A DNA stretch of 5,568 bases from Minisyncoccota bacterium (GTDB lineage: Bacteria; Patescibacteriota; Minisyncoccia; Phycocordibacterales; UBA1006), in the NCBI GenBank assembly GCA_937970115.1, contig CALBVO010000067.1, positions 1-5,568 on the forward strand. Direction: 5' to 3'. Both the position numbers and the translations under genes were made by a program. The notes under the pieces were generated by a model. The model saw nothing but the letters and a program-made list of their open reading frames with translations, was not told the DNA's origin and did no database searches. The first letter of the stretch is position 1, and every line of letters begins with the position of its first letter. Below, one piece after another: positions 1 to 5,568 of the stretch.

Positions 1-98
1 TCTGCGGTACTTCACAGGACAGACTAAGTGATATACCAGTTCACTAGCACTATGTGACTTATTGATACTTGGTGTCATATGTACCTAGTGTAACAGAT
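1..98. other. Left-edge segment without a recognisable gene
   Basis: No open frame crosses this stretch on the plus strand: the three frames entering from the left stop at 25-27 (TAA), 29-31 (TGA) and 45-47 (TAG). A gene from outside could therefore end here, but the 8-14 residue tails are too short to identify. I do not recognise a tRNA, tmRNA, rRNA or RNase P end. A short direct repeat (GATATACCAG at 30-39, GATATACCCCAG at 96-107) brackets the hairpin described separately. The plus-strand terminator just downstream implies that a plus-strand transcript runs through the segment. Confidence 0.6.
42..90 (+). repeat. Imperfect hairpin before the plus-strand terminator
   Basis: The arms 42-58 and 74-90 are imperfect inverted repeats. 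CACTAG (42-47) pairs with CTAGTG (85-90), AC (49-50) pairs with GT (81-82), and ATGTGAC (52-58, T51 bulged) pairs with GTCATAT (74-80) with one G-U pair. The loop is 15 bases (59-73). It lies 8 bases before the terminator stem, so a transcript would carry two tandem hairpins, as in a structured 3' UTR or the end of a small RNA. The pairing is read from the sequence; the function is unknown. Confidence 0.45.
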
Positions 99-130
99 AT
101 ACCCCAGCCTGAAGGCTGGGGTATTTTCTT
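99..130 (+). terminator. Intrinsic terminator, plus strand
   Basis: A perfect 11-bp GC-rich stem (99-109 with 114-124) closes a TGAA tetraloop. It is followed on the plus strand by a T-rich run (124-127 TTTT, then CTT). The minus strand has no T-run after the stem, so this element acts mainly on plus-strand transcripts entering from the left of the window. It is the strongest terminator here and faces the converging CofE-like gene. Confidence 0.85.
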
Positions 131-132
131 TG

Positions 133-162
133 AAATAAAAACCAATATTATTATTGGTTTTT
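133..162 (-). terminator. Terminator of the CofE-like gene, overlapping its stop
   Basis: AAAAACCAAT (137-146) and ATTGGTTTTT (153-162) form a perfect 10-bp inverted repeat, extendable by the A147-T152 pair. On the minus strand the core ACCAAT/ATTGGT stem is followed by TTTTTATTT, which gives a modest intrinsic terminator. Its 5' arm and loop contain the last codons (Lys-Lys-Asn-Gln) and the TAA stop of the minus-strand gene. The repeat is symmetrical, so it could also act on the plus strand. The stem is low in GC, so its efficiency is uncertain. Confidence 0.6.
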
Positions 163-882
163 CTTCCAAGGTGCACCTTTGTAAAACGGCATATACATAT
201 CCTGGTCGGGATGAAGTTCAAAATCATTCCGTGTATATTCTGTTCCAAATTCAATACGCGGAACGTCTGTAATCATTGCTATTGGAATTGATTCTGTTCC
301 CTCGCCCATAACTAATACCGCAGCGGCAGCCAGACTATCAGGATAATTAGACTGGGAAACATTCATCCTACGATTATATAAATCATTACCACCTCGATAA
401 TTATAGAAAGGATTAAATCCATAATACGCTAATGAATACCCAACAACCCCTCCTCGCAATAATGTCGAGCGTGAATCGGTAATAATAATACCAAGGTCAG
501 ATAATCCATATTTTTCACATACCCATGTATGAATTTGCCTGGCGGTTGCGTATGAATCTGCCGGTAATAGTGCATAATAATCACCCGTGTTTGAGGCATC
601 GATTCCAGCACTAGGCATGATCATATTATTTTTATACGTATGCATCAAATATCCTCCCTGCACAAAAGACCGTTCCAGAAACATCTCGGACTCTCGTTTA
701 ATCAATTCGTCTTTTTCAATATCAGTTTTCAAAACGACATTACCCTCGCACAAAGAAATTATTTTCGAAGAAATAACAATGATTGTTTTCTCATGAATAG
801 TATCAGGTAAATTTTTCAAAACGTCTTTGAATATATCATCATTCACCTCGATTCTCTCTGTTGTTACAGCTTCTATTTTCAT
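151..882 (-). CDS. CofE-like gamma-glutamyl (F420-0/folate-type) amide ligase
   Basis: The 243-residue protein resembles the coenzyme F420-0:L-glutamate ligase family (CofE, COG1478, PF01996), whose members add glutamate through an amide bond using GTP or a similar nucleotide. Visible family features are the strand and SSK motif near 34-40 followed by SLCEGNVV (43-50), the AGIDASN motif (92-98), LLPADSYATARQI (105-117), and IITDSR (133-138) followed by a Gly-rich GGVVGYS segment. Its length is close to that of single-domain CofE. No F420 biosynthesis gene is nearby. A relative in Chlamydia (CT611) serves as a folylglutamate synthase, so a folate or other gamma-glutamyl substrate is as likely as F420. 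The start ATG has no Shine-Dalgarno sequence. A TGnTATAGT box ends 6 bases before it, which suggests a leaderless mRNA. The gene diverges from an ATP-grasp ligase. The family is fairly sure, the substrate is not. Confidence 0.82.
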   Translation of the reverse strand: MKIEAVTTERIEVNDDIFKDVLKNLPDTIHEKTIIVISSKIISLCEGNVVLKTDIEKDELIKRESEMFLERSFVQGGYLMHTYKNNMIMPSAGIDASNTGDYYALLPADSYATARQIHTWVCEKYGLSDLGIIITDSRSTLLRGGVVGYSLAYYGFNPFYNYRGGNDLYNRRMNVSQSNYPDSLAAAAVLVMGEGTESIPIAMITDVPRIEFGTEYTRNDFELHPDQDMYMPFYKGAPWKKNQ

Positions 883-947
883 GAAATTACTATAGCAAAA
901 AAGAGACTTTTATGTACAATATTTGAGTATTTTAAATAAGCTTAAAT
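883..947. promoter_or_regulatory. Divergent promoter region between two ligase genes
   Basis: This 65-base AT-rich gap holds the starts of both divergent genes. For the plus-strand ATP-grasp gene, the best -10 candidate is TACAAT at 915-920 (5 of 6 consensus), which would give a 5' leader of about 20 bases. I see no matching -35 box and no Shine-Dalgarno sequence before its ATG. The minus-strand -10 candidate is listed separately. Any regulator binding here could control both genes. Confidence 0.4.
889..894 (-). promoter_or_regulatory. Extended -10 box for the CofE-like gene
   Basis: On the minus strand the sequence reads TGC-TATAGT, an extended -10 (TGnTATAAT with one change). A poor -35 (TTGTAC) lies 19 bases upstream. 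The hexamer ends 6 bases before the ATG, so transcription would begin at or within a base or two of the start codon, giving a leaderless message. This fits the absence of a ribosome binding site. Confidence 0.4.
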
Positions 948-2240
948 ATGTCTAAAAACACAAAGAAAAAATATATTCTCTATGTTGGTTCTGTTAATGC
1001 ATGGCGCGAAAACTTAGAAGAACATATCCAAAGGAAAAACCTTCCTTGGCAAATTATTTCATTCATTGAAAGAAAAAAGAATATGGTTCTTGATCCTGAA
1101 ACTAAGTATTTCAAACAAATTGCTATAGATTTTAATAATAAAAAAGACATTGAAAAATCAATTACAGATCTCGGTCCAAATTTAATAGCAGCGGTTAATC
1201 GAGGAGAGAGAAATATTCCCTTATTTCAAAAAATTATTCCCTACTTACCAAAGAATATATTAGTTCCAAGTATAGATGCGCTTACAAAAGCTACGGAAAA
1301 AACTGCAATGCGAAAAGCATTTTGGAAATATGATAAATCAATTACTCCAAAATTTGAAATTGTTACAGAAATTTCAGATAAAGAAATAATTCGTATTAAC
1401 AAACGTCTCGATTTTCCTGTAATTGTAAAACCTTCTGGTCTTGCACAAGCAATCCTCGTCCAAGCAGCACATTATCCTGCTGAACTGAAGGAGATTTTAT
1501 TACGCATACAAAAACAGATGAGAAAATCATATAAGGATATGGAAGGTCGCGGTAATCCAACCATATTAATCGAAGAAATCATAGATGGTGATCAATATTC
1601 TGTTGAAGCATTTGTTGATGACATTGGGAATGTTTCTTTTTGTCCATTTATAAAATATACAACAAGCGCACAAAAGGGTTTTGATGATTTCTTTAGTTAT
1701 GAACAAACAATACCTGCCACAATATCAAAAGAATCAGCACAAAGAGCAAAAGCGGTTTCAATAAAAGGTCTTAATGCTCTTGGTTTACGAAATTCAATAG
1801 CACATATTGAACTCATTCGAAAAGAGGGAGAGTGGAAAATTATTGAAATTGGTGCACGCATGGGTGGTTTTAGATCAATGATGTATAAAAAATCATTTGG
1901 CATTAATCTTGATATCCAAGACATTAAAATCCATCTCGGTAGACCAATAAAGATCCCTCGAAAGAAAAAAGGTTATACAACAGTAATAAAATTCTTTGCA
2001 AAAAAAGAAGGAGTTATTACCAAAATCACAGGTATCAAGAAGGCTGAATCATTACCAAGCTTTGTAAAAACAGTACAAAATCTAAAAAAAGGAGATGTTG
2101 CTCGTTTTGCAAAAAACGGTGGAAAGTACGTATTCCACACAACCCTATTTAACGAAAATAAAGCTCAGTTTATAGAAGATAAACGAAAACTGGAAAAAAT
2201 GGTACATATTGAGACAACAAAAGTTCGTAAGAAAAAATAA
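948..2240 (+). CDS. ATP-grasp carboxylate-amine ligase, LAL_C2-like C-terminus
   Basis: The 430-residue protein has the ATP-grasp layout. An N-terminal pre-ATP-grasp domain spans about 8-110. Next come the KATEKTAMRKAF segment (114-125), FPVIVKPSG with K161, LIEEIIDGDQYSVEAFVD (207-224), and the metal/ATP motif IAHIEL...IIEIGARMGG with E288, E300 and R304. Residues about 341-415 (TTVIKFFAKKEGVITKITG onward) resemble the LAL_C2 domain of L-amino-acid ligases such as BacD. Such enzymes activate a carboxylate as acyl phosphate and join it to an amine; the substrates here cannot be told. The loop after K161 reads SGLAQAILVQ and lacks the usual glycine-rich GSxG. Lysine is about 14% of residues (60 of 430), twice that of the nearby MetRS. 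The protein looks cytosolic. There is no Shine-Dalgarno before the ATG, and the stop lies inside a terminator stem. Confidence 0.85.
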   Translation: MSKNTKKKYILYVGSVNAWRENLEEHIQRKNLPWQIISFIERKKNMVLDPETKYFKQIAIDFNNKKDIEKSITDLGPNLIAAVNRGERNIPLFQKIIPYLPKNILVPSIDALTKATEKTAMRKAFWKYDKSITPKFEIVTEISDKEIIRINKRLDFPVIVKPSGLAQAILVQAAHYPAELKEILLRIQKQMRKSYKDMEGRGNPTILIEEIIDGDQYSVEAFVDDIGNVSFCPFIKYTTSAQKGFDDFFSYEQTIPATISKESAQRAKAVSIKGLNALGLRNSIAHIELIRKEGEWKIIEIGARMGGFRSMMYKKSFGINLDIQDIKIHLGRPIKIPRKKKGYTTVIKFFAKKEGVITKITGIKKAESLPSFVKTVQNLKKGDVARFAKNGGKYVFHTTLFNENKAQFIEDKRKLEKMVHIETTKVRKKK

Positions 2241-2259
2241 CCTTATCAGGTTATTTTTT
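2232..2259. terminator. Bidirectional terminator between convergent genes
   Basis: AAAAAATAACCT (2232-2243) and AGGTTATTTTTT (2248-2259) form a perfect 12-bp stem with a TATC loop. Each strand ends the stem in six T, so the element can stop both the plus-strand ATP-grasp transcript and the minus-strand transporter-metG transcript. The 5' arm contains the last two lysine codons and the TAA stop of the ATP-grasp gene. Confidence 0.8.
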
Positions 2260-2370
2260 AATAATTTTAGAATAAAATGAAATTCTAGGAGTTAAGAAAT
2301 AATTTTTGATAGATAGTTAGCCTACCTTGAAAATAATTACTTAGAAAACGACAATGAAGTTCGATCATTC

Positions 2371-2389
2371 TAGAATTATTATAATTCTA
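2371..2389. repeat. Palindrome across the metG stop codon
   Basis: TAGAATTAT (2371-2379) and ATAATTCTA (2381-2389) are perfect 9-base inverted repeats around a single T, spanning the metG TAA (2379-2381). Neither strand has a T-run after it, so it is unlikely to be an intrinsic terminator. A related TAGAAT/ATTCTA pair lies in the same 138-base gap at about 2268-2287. It could stabilise the mRNA 3' end or be chance in AT-rich DNA. Confidence 0.4.
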
Positions 2390-3824
2390 TTCGTGGGAAG
2401 AGTGGTGCATCTGGAATCTTAACGTCAGTCAAACATTCCTTAATTTTCGCAGCGGTTTCAGGCATCACTGGGTACAAACTAATCGCCAAACGCGACAATT
2501 CACCGGCTAAATAATGAAGATCCTTATGAGCAGCTTGCTCGTCAGTTTTAATTTTCTTGAATGGCGCATGTTCAGTAATAAATTGATCCATATCACCAAT
2601 AAGTCGCCAAATTTCATTCATCACCGTATTTAAATCAAATTCATCAAAATGTTTCGTATGAAATGAAAGTACAGGTTCATGCTCAAAATTAATATCAGAA
2701 ATATCAACATCGTAACTCGTGATCATTTTCATCAATCGTTGTGTCAGGTTTCCAATACCGTTTACTAGATTGGCCGTATAGGCTTCGTGGAATTTTTCCA
2801 TGGTCATATCTGAATCCTCGAATGAATTCATGTGACGCAGGAGATAATACCGCAATGCTTCTGCACCATATTTTTCTACAATACCGTAAGGATTAATGAC
2901 ATTACCGATTGATTTGGACATTTTTTGCCCTTCTGAATTAATGAACCCATTAATGACTACGTGTTTGGTATTTGGTAGACCAGCCGCATACAGCATCGCT
3001 TGCCACATGGCTGATTGTTGACGCAGATTATCCTTACCAGCATATTGAATAGGCAAACCTTCTGACCAAAATGACTCAAAAGTATCCAGATTATTTGGCC
3101 AACCAAGTGTTGAAATATAATTTACCAAAGCGTCAAACCATACATACATAACATGTTCATCATCACCTGGTACGGGAATTCCCCATAACATTTTTGATTT
3201 TAATCGCGAGATTGAAAAGTCCTGTAAACCATTATCAACAAACGATTTAATCTCATTAAACCGAAAATCAGGTATCACAAAGGTTGGGTTATCTGCATAG
3301 AATTTTTTCAAAAAATCTTCACAGGCTGAAAATTTAAAAAAATAATTTTCTTCATCAATCAATTCAAGATCTTGGGTCGTATGAATGTCACAATGGCCAT
3401 CAACAAGATCTGAATCTGTTTTTTCAAGCTCACAACCGACACAATATTTTGTCTGATAGTTTTTTTTGTAAATATAGCCATTTTCATTACAACGCTTCCA
3501 AAATTCCTGAGCTGCAGCAACATGATCTGGATCAGTAGTTCGTACAAAATGGACATCTTCTGAAATATTTAATAATGAAATCAGGCCTTTGAATTTTTCT
3601 GCAAAAGGATCGACATATACTTGGGGGTCAAGATTTGCCTCTTCTGCCTTTTGAAGGACCTTTGTTCCATGTTCGTCAGTACCTGTATTAAAAAATACGT
3701 CATATCCTTGCAGTTTTTTAAATCGAGCAATGGCATCAGCCCGAATAATCTCCATTGCAAAACCAACATGTGGTTCTGCATTCACATATGGAAGTGTGGT
3801 TGTAATATATTGTTTTGCTTTCAT
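2379..3824 (-). CDS. metG: Methionine--tRNA ligase (methionyl-tRNA synthetase)
   Basis: This class I synthetase charges tRNA-Met with methionine using ATP in the cytoplasm. From the chosen start the protein has 481 residues. It shows the signature LPYVNAEPHVGF (11-22), GTDEHGTKV (48-56), a Cys-X2-Cys...Cys-X2-His zinc knuckle (C128, C131, C145, H148) as in Thermus-type enzymes, WGIPVPGDD and YVWFDALVNY (227-236), KMSKS (301-305), and a helical anticodon-binding region to about 460. It ends at PRIEL with no C-terminal EMAP-type tRNA-binding domain. The HIGH motif is HVGF, with Phe in place of the second His. The start MKAKQYITTT is chosen over one 14 codons upstream because AGGA lies 8 bases before it and the family begins there. 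It is downstream of the AI-2E gene by 4 bases, so the two are very probably co-transcribed. Confidence 0.96.
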   Translation of the reverse strand: MKAKQYITTTLPYVNAEPHVGFAMEIIRADAIARFKKLQGYDVFFNTGTDEHGTKVLQKAEEANLDPQVYVDPFAEKFKGLISLLNISEDVHFVRTTDPDHVAAAQEFWKRCNENGYIYKKNYQTKYCVGCELEKTDSDLVDGHCDIHTTQDLELIDEENYFFKFSACEDFLKKFYADNPTFVIPDFRFNEIKSFVDNGLQDFSISRLKSKMLWGIPVPGDDEHVMYVWFDALVNYISTLGWPNNLDTFESFWSEGLPIQYAGKDNLRQQSAMWQAMLYAAGLPNTKHVVINGFINSEGQKMSKSIGNVINPYGIVEKYGAEALRYYLLRHMNSFEDSDMTMEKFHEAYTANLVNGIGNLTQRLMKMITSYDVDISDINFEHEPVLSFHTKHFDEFDLNTVMNEIWRLIGDMDQFITEHAPFKKIKTDEQAAHKDLHYLAGELSRLAISLYPVMPETAAKIKECLTDVKIPDAPLFPRIEL

Positions 3825-3828
3825 AATA

Positions 3829-4905
3829 TTAATCCTGTGAATTGTTAATAGTATTATTAATAACAATAGTCACGTCTTCGGTAACATCTTGATGATCAAT
3901 CAATGGCGGGCGTTGTGCTGATTTATGTTTTTCAGATTCTGCAATAATTTCCATAACAAATAATGCTAATGGCATTGCTAATAAAAGACCATACAGTCCA
4001 AATAATTTTGCTCCAATAATAATTGAAATAATAACAACTAATGATGGTACACCTGTGAGTTTTTTTACAATCAATGGTTGCAATCCAAGATCAAGAACCT
4101 GTTGTAGACCAAAATATCCTACGGCAATTAAGACCGCTGTTACGATACCTCCATGTCCAAATCCAATAACCATCGCAGGAATCAAAGCCAAGAAAATTCC
4201 ATAAGGAACCAAACCAAATACTCCTGCTAATAAAGCCAACAAGAATGCATATGGAATACCAGCAAAAGCCAGTCCAGCATAGGTAATAACGGTTAATATC
4301 AAGGCAATAATCAGTTGTCCTCTAAACCATGACCCCACCTTTAGCTGAATGCGATGCCACATCGACACAACCATTTCTTCGTATTTCAATGGCGTAAAAA
4401 TACGCAACATATTATCAATACCATTATGATTAATACTCAAATAAAATGATACAACAAAAATAATAATTACATTAAAGACTCCACCAAAGAACCCAAGCAC
4501 GCGTCCAAAAAATTCTTCTCGAACAGCTGGATCTTTAATCATTGCAAGTGCTTCATTCTGATCACTAAATTGAGTTAGGAGCGTATTGCTTTCTATAAAT
4601 GTTTGTATTTCAGGATACACTTGCGCTAGTGATAGAATTTCACGTCCTAAAATAGGAACAACAAATATCAGCACAACTCCGAGAACTAAAATAGCAATCA
4701 AATAAAATAAAATGACTGAGGTGAGTCGAGGGATTTTATATTTTGCACCTCGCACCACAAAATCTTCAATAAAAGTTGAAACAATCAGCGCCGCACCCAA
4801 GACCAAAAGGAAGCTTCCAATAGTCCATAATGCATAAATTAATAATCCGATCAAAGCAACCTCAAAAAGATTGTGTTTATCGAAATGTATACGTACATCT
4901 TTCAT
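3829..4905 (-). CDS. AI-2E family transporter (PF01594-type membrane protein)
   Basis: The 358-residue integral membrane protein has the AI-2E/PerM family pattern. There are hydrophobic segments at about 14-48 and 63-84, a soluble section 85-138, and further membrane segments at about 140-158, 196-245, 251-272 and 288-324. The region PYAFLLALLAGVFGLVPYG (218-236) and the end LFGLYGLLLAMPLALFVMEI (301-320) match family-typical blocks. Relatives have been linked to autoinducer-2 export or Na+/H+ exchange, so the substrate is open. The usual ELIPYxGP stretch reads GLVPYGIF here. The C-terminus is polar (INNTINNSQD). I chose MKDVRIHF because a start 33 codons upstream would translate through a terminator hairpin. 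The ribosome binding site is weak (AGAGA). A 7-bp inverted repeat (3841-3847 with 3861-3867) lies near its end. It leads an operon with metG. Confidence 0.87.
   Translation of the reverse strand: MKDVRIHFDKHNLFEVALIGLLIYALWTIGSFLLVLGAALIVSTFIEDFVVRGAKYKIPRLTSVILFYLIAILVLGVVLIFVVPILGREILSLAQVYPEIQTFIESNTLLTQFSDQNEALAMIKDPAVREEFFGRVLGFFGGVFNVIIIFVVSFYLSINHNGIDNMLRIFTPLKYEEMVVSMWHRIQLKVGSWFRGQLIIALILTVITYAGLAFAGIPYAFLLALLAGVFGLVPYGIFLALIPAMVIGFGHGGIVTAVLIAVGYFGLQQVLDLGLQPLIVKKLTGVPSLVVIISIIIGAKLFGLYGLLLAMPLALFVMEIIAESEKHKSAQRPPLIDHQDVTEDVTIVINNTINNSQD
3833..3836 (-). promoter_or_regulatory. Ribosome binding site of metG
   Basis: On the minus strand AGGA sits 8 bases before the ATG at 3824-3822. 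It decides the metG start in favour of MKAKQY rather than the longer frame. It lies within the final codons of the upstream transporter gene, so translation of the two genes may be coupled. It is the only clear Shine-Dalgarno sequence before a gene in this window. Confidence 0.75.
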
Positions 4906-4906
4906 A

Positions 4907-4927
4907 TCTCTATGGTACCACAAGAGA
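4907..4927 (-). promoter_or_regulatory. Hairpin over the ribosome binding site of the AI-2E gene
   Basis: On the minus strand, directly before the ATG, TCTCT (4927-4923) can pair with AGAGA (4911-4907), with the 8-base palindrome TGGTACCA between them (about 7 bp in all with a GTAC loop). AGAGA is the only Shine-Dalgarno-like sequence for this start, so the fold would hide it. A competing pair, ATCTC just after the upstream terminator with GAGAT here, is also possible. Confidence 0.35.
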
Positions 4928-4944
4928 CCAAAATAACGAGATTT

Positions 4945-4980
4945 AAAAAACACCTCATCCAAAATATATGGATAAGGTGT
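4945..4980 (-). terminator. Intrinsic terminator in the leader of the AI-2E-metG operon
   Basis: On the minus strand ACACCTTATCC (4980-4970) and GGATGAGGTGT (4960-4950) form an 11-bp stem with one wobble-type mismatch and a 9-base loop. It is followed by five T and then AAAT. The orientation is that of the operon, and the T-run ends 39 bases before the transporter ATG. It either ends transcription from further upstream or acts as an attenuator. No plus-strand T-run follows. Confidence 0.75.
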
Positions 4981-5140
4981 AGTAAAAATAATACTGGTGA
5001 ACATTTGAAACTCATATAACTGTTATTGGTCAATTTCGTAGCTGTTTACTAATTAACTATATGAAGCGATAAAAATATTATGGTAATAGAATTTTTTCTT
5101 TCTTCTTCCGATAATATGTAATTGTTTTTAACCTCTTGTT

Positions 5141-5265
5141 TTAAATTCTAGTTAGTATACTTCGCTCTTTCTTGGTAATAACCTGAAGATCAAATTCAAC
5201 AACAGGTTCCTCAATCAAAATAAGGAGTCAACCTCAAAGTATAATATAAATATTTTCTTCATCAT
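5141..5265 (-). pseudogene. Possible small broken reading frame
   Basis: On the minus strand a 16-codon frame (5265-5215, starting MMKKIFILYF) ends in TGA within TTTTGATTG. A -1 frame continues from there for 25 codons to TAA at 5143-5141 (LIEEPVVEFDLQVITKKER onward). Joined by a one-base shift in the T-run, they would give about 41 residues with protein-like composition. I recognise no family. It could be a decayed gene, a sequencing indel or chance. There is no ribosome binding site, and the start lies 14 bases from the divergent antiporter start. Confidence 0.2.
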
Positions 5266-5276
5266 GATAATATAAT
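5240..5276 (+). promoter_or_regulatory. Candidate -10 boxes for the antiporter gene
   Basis: Two exact TATAAT hexamers lie at 5240-5245 and 5271-5276, upstream of the ATG at 5280. Neither has a convincing -35 box. The first would give a leader of about 28 bases without a Shine-Dalgarno sequence. The second is too close to the ATG for normal initiation, though an overlapping GATAAT (5266-5271) would give a nearly leaderless message. AT-rich DNA makes chance matches likely. Confidence 0.25.
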
Positions 5277-5279
5277 TAT

Positions 5280-5568
5280 ATGCAATTTATTGAATTACTT
5301 ACAATGCTAGTGGCAATCATATTTGCTTCAAAAATAATCGCAAAAATTACAGGAACCGTTGATATTTTATGGTATATTTTGCTCGGTATGGTTGGAACCC
5401 AATATGTCTTTCATATTGACGCTCTTCAACTAGAAAACTGGGCAACCCTCGGGGTAATTTTTATTATGTTTTATGCTGGTTGGCGTGAAGATCTACTCAG
5501 TTTCATGAGTGGTATCTGGAAACATAAATGGATTGCACTCACCGGTGCGATTGGACCTTTTATCGGTG
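5280..5568 (+). CDS. Cation/proton antiporter, N-terminal part (cut by window edge)
   Basis: The frame opens at 5280 and runs without a stop to the window edge, giving 96 residues of a longer protein. The pattern fits the N-terminus of the Na+/H+ exchanger superfamily (PF00999, CPA-type). There is a first membrane helix at about 4-22, a second segment at about 27-45 (DILWYILLGMVGTQYVF) where relatives have a Gly-rich 'ILLGxxLGP' stretch, a helix at 54-68 (WATLGVIFIMFYAGWRED) where relatives have 'LGLILLLFxxGLE', and the start of a fourth at about 83-96. Here the usual GLE is GWRED. Such proteins exchange Na+ or K+ for protons at the inner membrane. A second in-frame ATG at 5304 would cut into the first helix, so I prefer 5280. 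No Shine-Dalgarno sequence precedes either. Family is likely; ion and subfamily are not determined. Confidence 0.72.
   Translation, partial: MQFIELLTMLVAIIFASKIIAKITGTVDILWYILLGMVGTQYVFHIDALQLENWATLGVIFIMFYAGWREDLLSFMSGIWKHKWIALTGAIGPFIG

Larger units (their letters stand above)
4906..5279. other. 374-base intergenic region
   Basis: This AT-rich gap separates the minus-strand transporter-metG pair from the plus-strand antiporter. It holds the leader terminator (4945-4980), the start-site hairpin (4907-4927), faint minus-strand coding remains (5141-5265), and inverted repeats AACCTG/CAGGTT (5180-5185, 5203-5208) and AGGTTCCT/AGG-AACCT (5204-5211, 5223-5234). TTGACC at 5033-5028 on the minus strand resembles a -35 box but has no -10 at a normal spacing. 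I found no tRNA, known riboswitch or full gene. Confidence 0.6.

Overview
The window is AT-rich, compact bacterial DNA with four complete genes and one gene cut by the right edge. All Trp codons read are TGG and no TGA lies inside the frames, so the code looks standard. My best guess is a Patescibacteria/CPR genome. The reasons are a lone CofE-like (F420/folyl gamma-glutamyl ligase) protein, a compact MetRS ending without a tRNA-binding extension and carrying an atypical GKDNLRQQ segment, short intergenic gaps, and few Shine-Dalgarno sequences. This is inference from protein character, not a database result.

Left part (1-2260). Bases 1-98 hold no recognisable gene. They carry an imperfect hairpin (42-90) followed by a strong plus-strand terminator (99-130), so some plus-strand transcript from outside the window ends here. 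A CofE-like amide ligase (151-882, minus) and an ATP-grasp ligase with an apparent LAL_C2-type C-terminus (948-2240, plus) diverge from a 65-base gap with back-to-back promoter candidates. Both families join a carboxylate to an amine using nucleotide triphosphate, so they may share a pathway whose substrate is unknown.

Middle (2241-4980). Convergent to the ATP-grasp gene is a minus-strand pair: an AI-2E family membrane protein (3829-4905), then methionyl-tRNA synthetase metG (2379-3824), separated by 4 bases. The metG ribosome binding site lies inside the end of the transporter gene. An intrinsic terminator sits in the leader 39 bases upstream of the transporter start, which suggests either attenuation or insulation from upstream transcription.

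Right part (4906-5568). A 374-base gap holds that terminator, a hairpin over the transporter's weak ribosome binding site, and faint remains of a small minus-strand reading frame. A plus-strand gene starting at 5280 is the N-terminus of a cation/proton antiporter and runs off the window.

Perfect inverted repeats run across the stop codons of three of the four complete genes. In two of them the terminator A-tract also encodes the C-terminal lysines.
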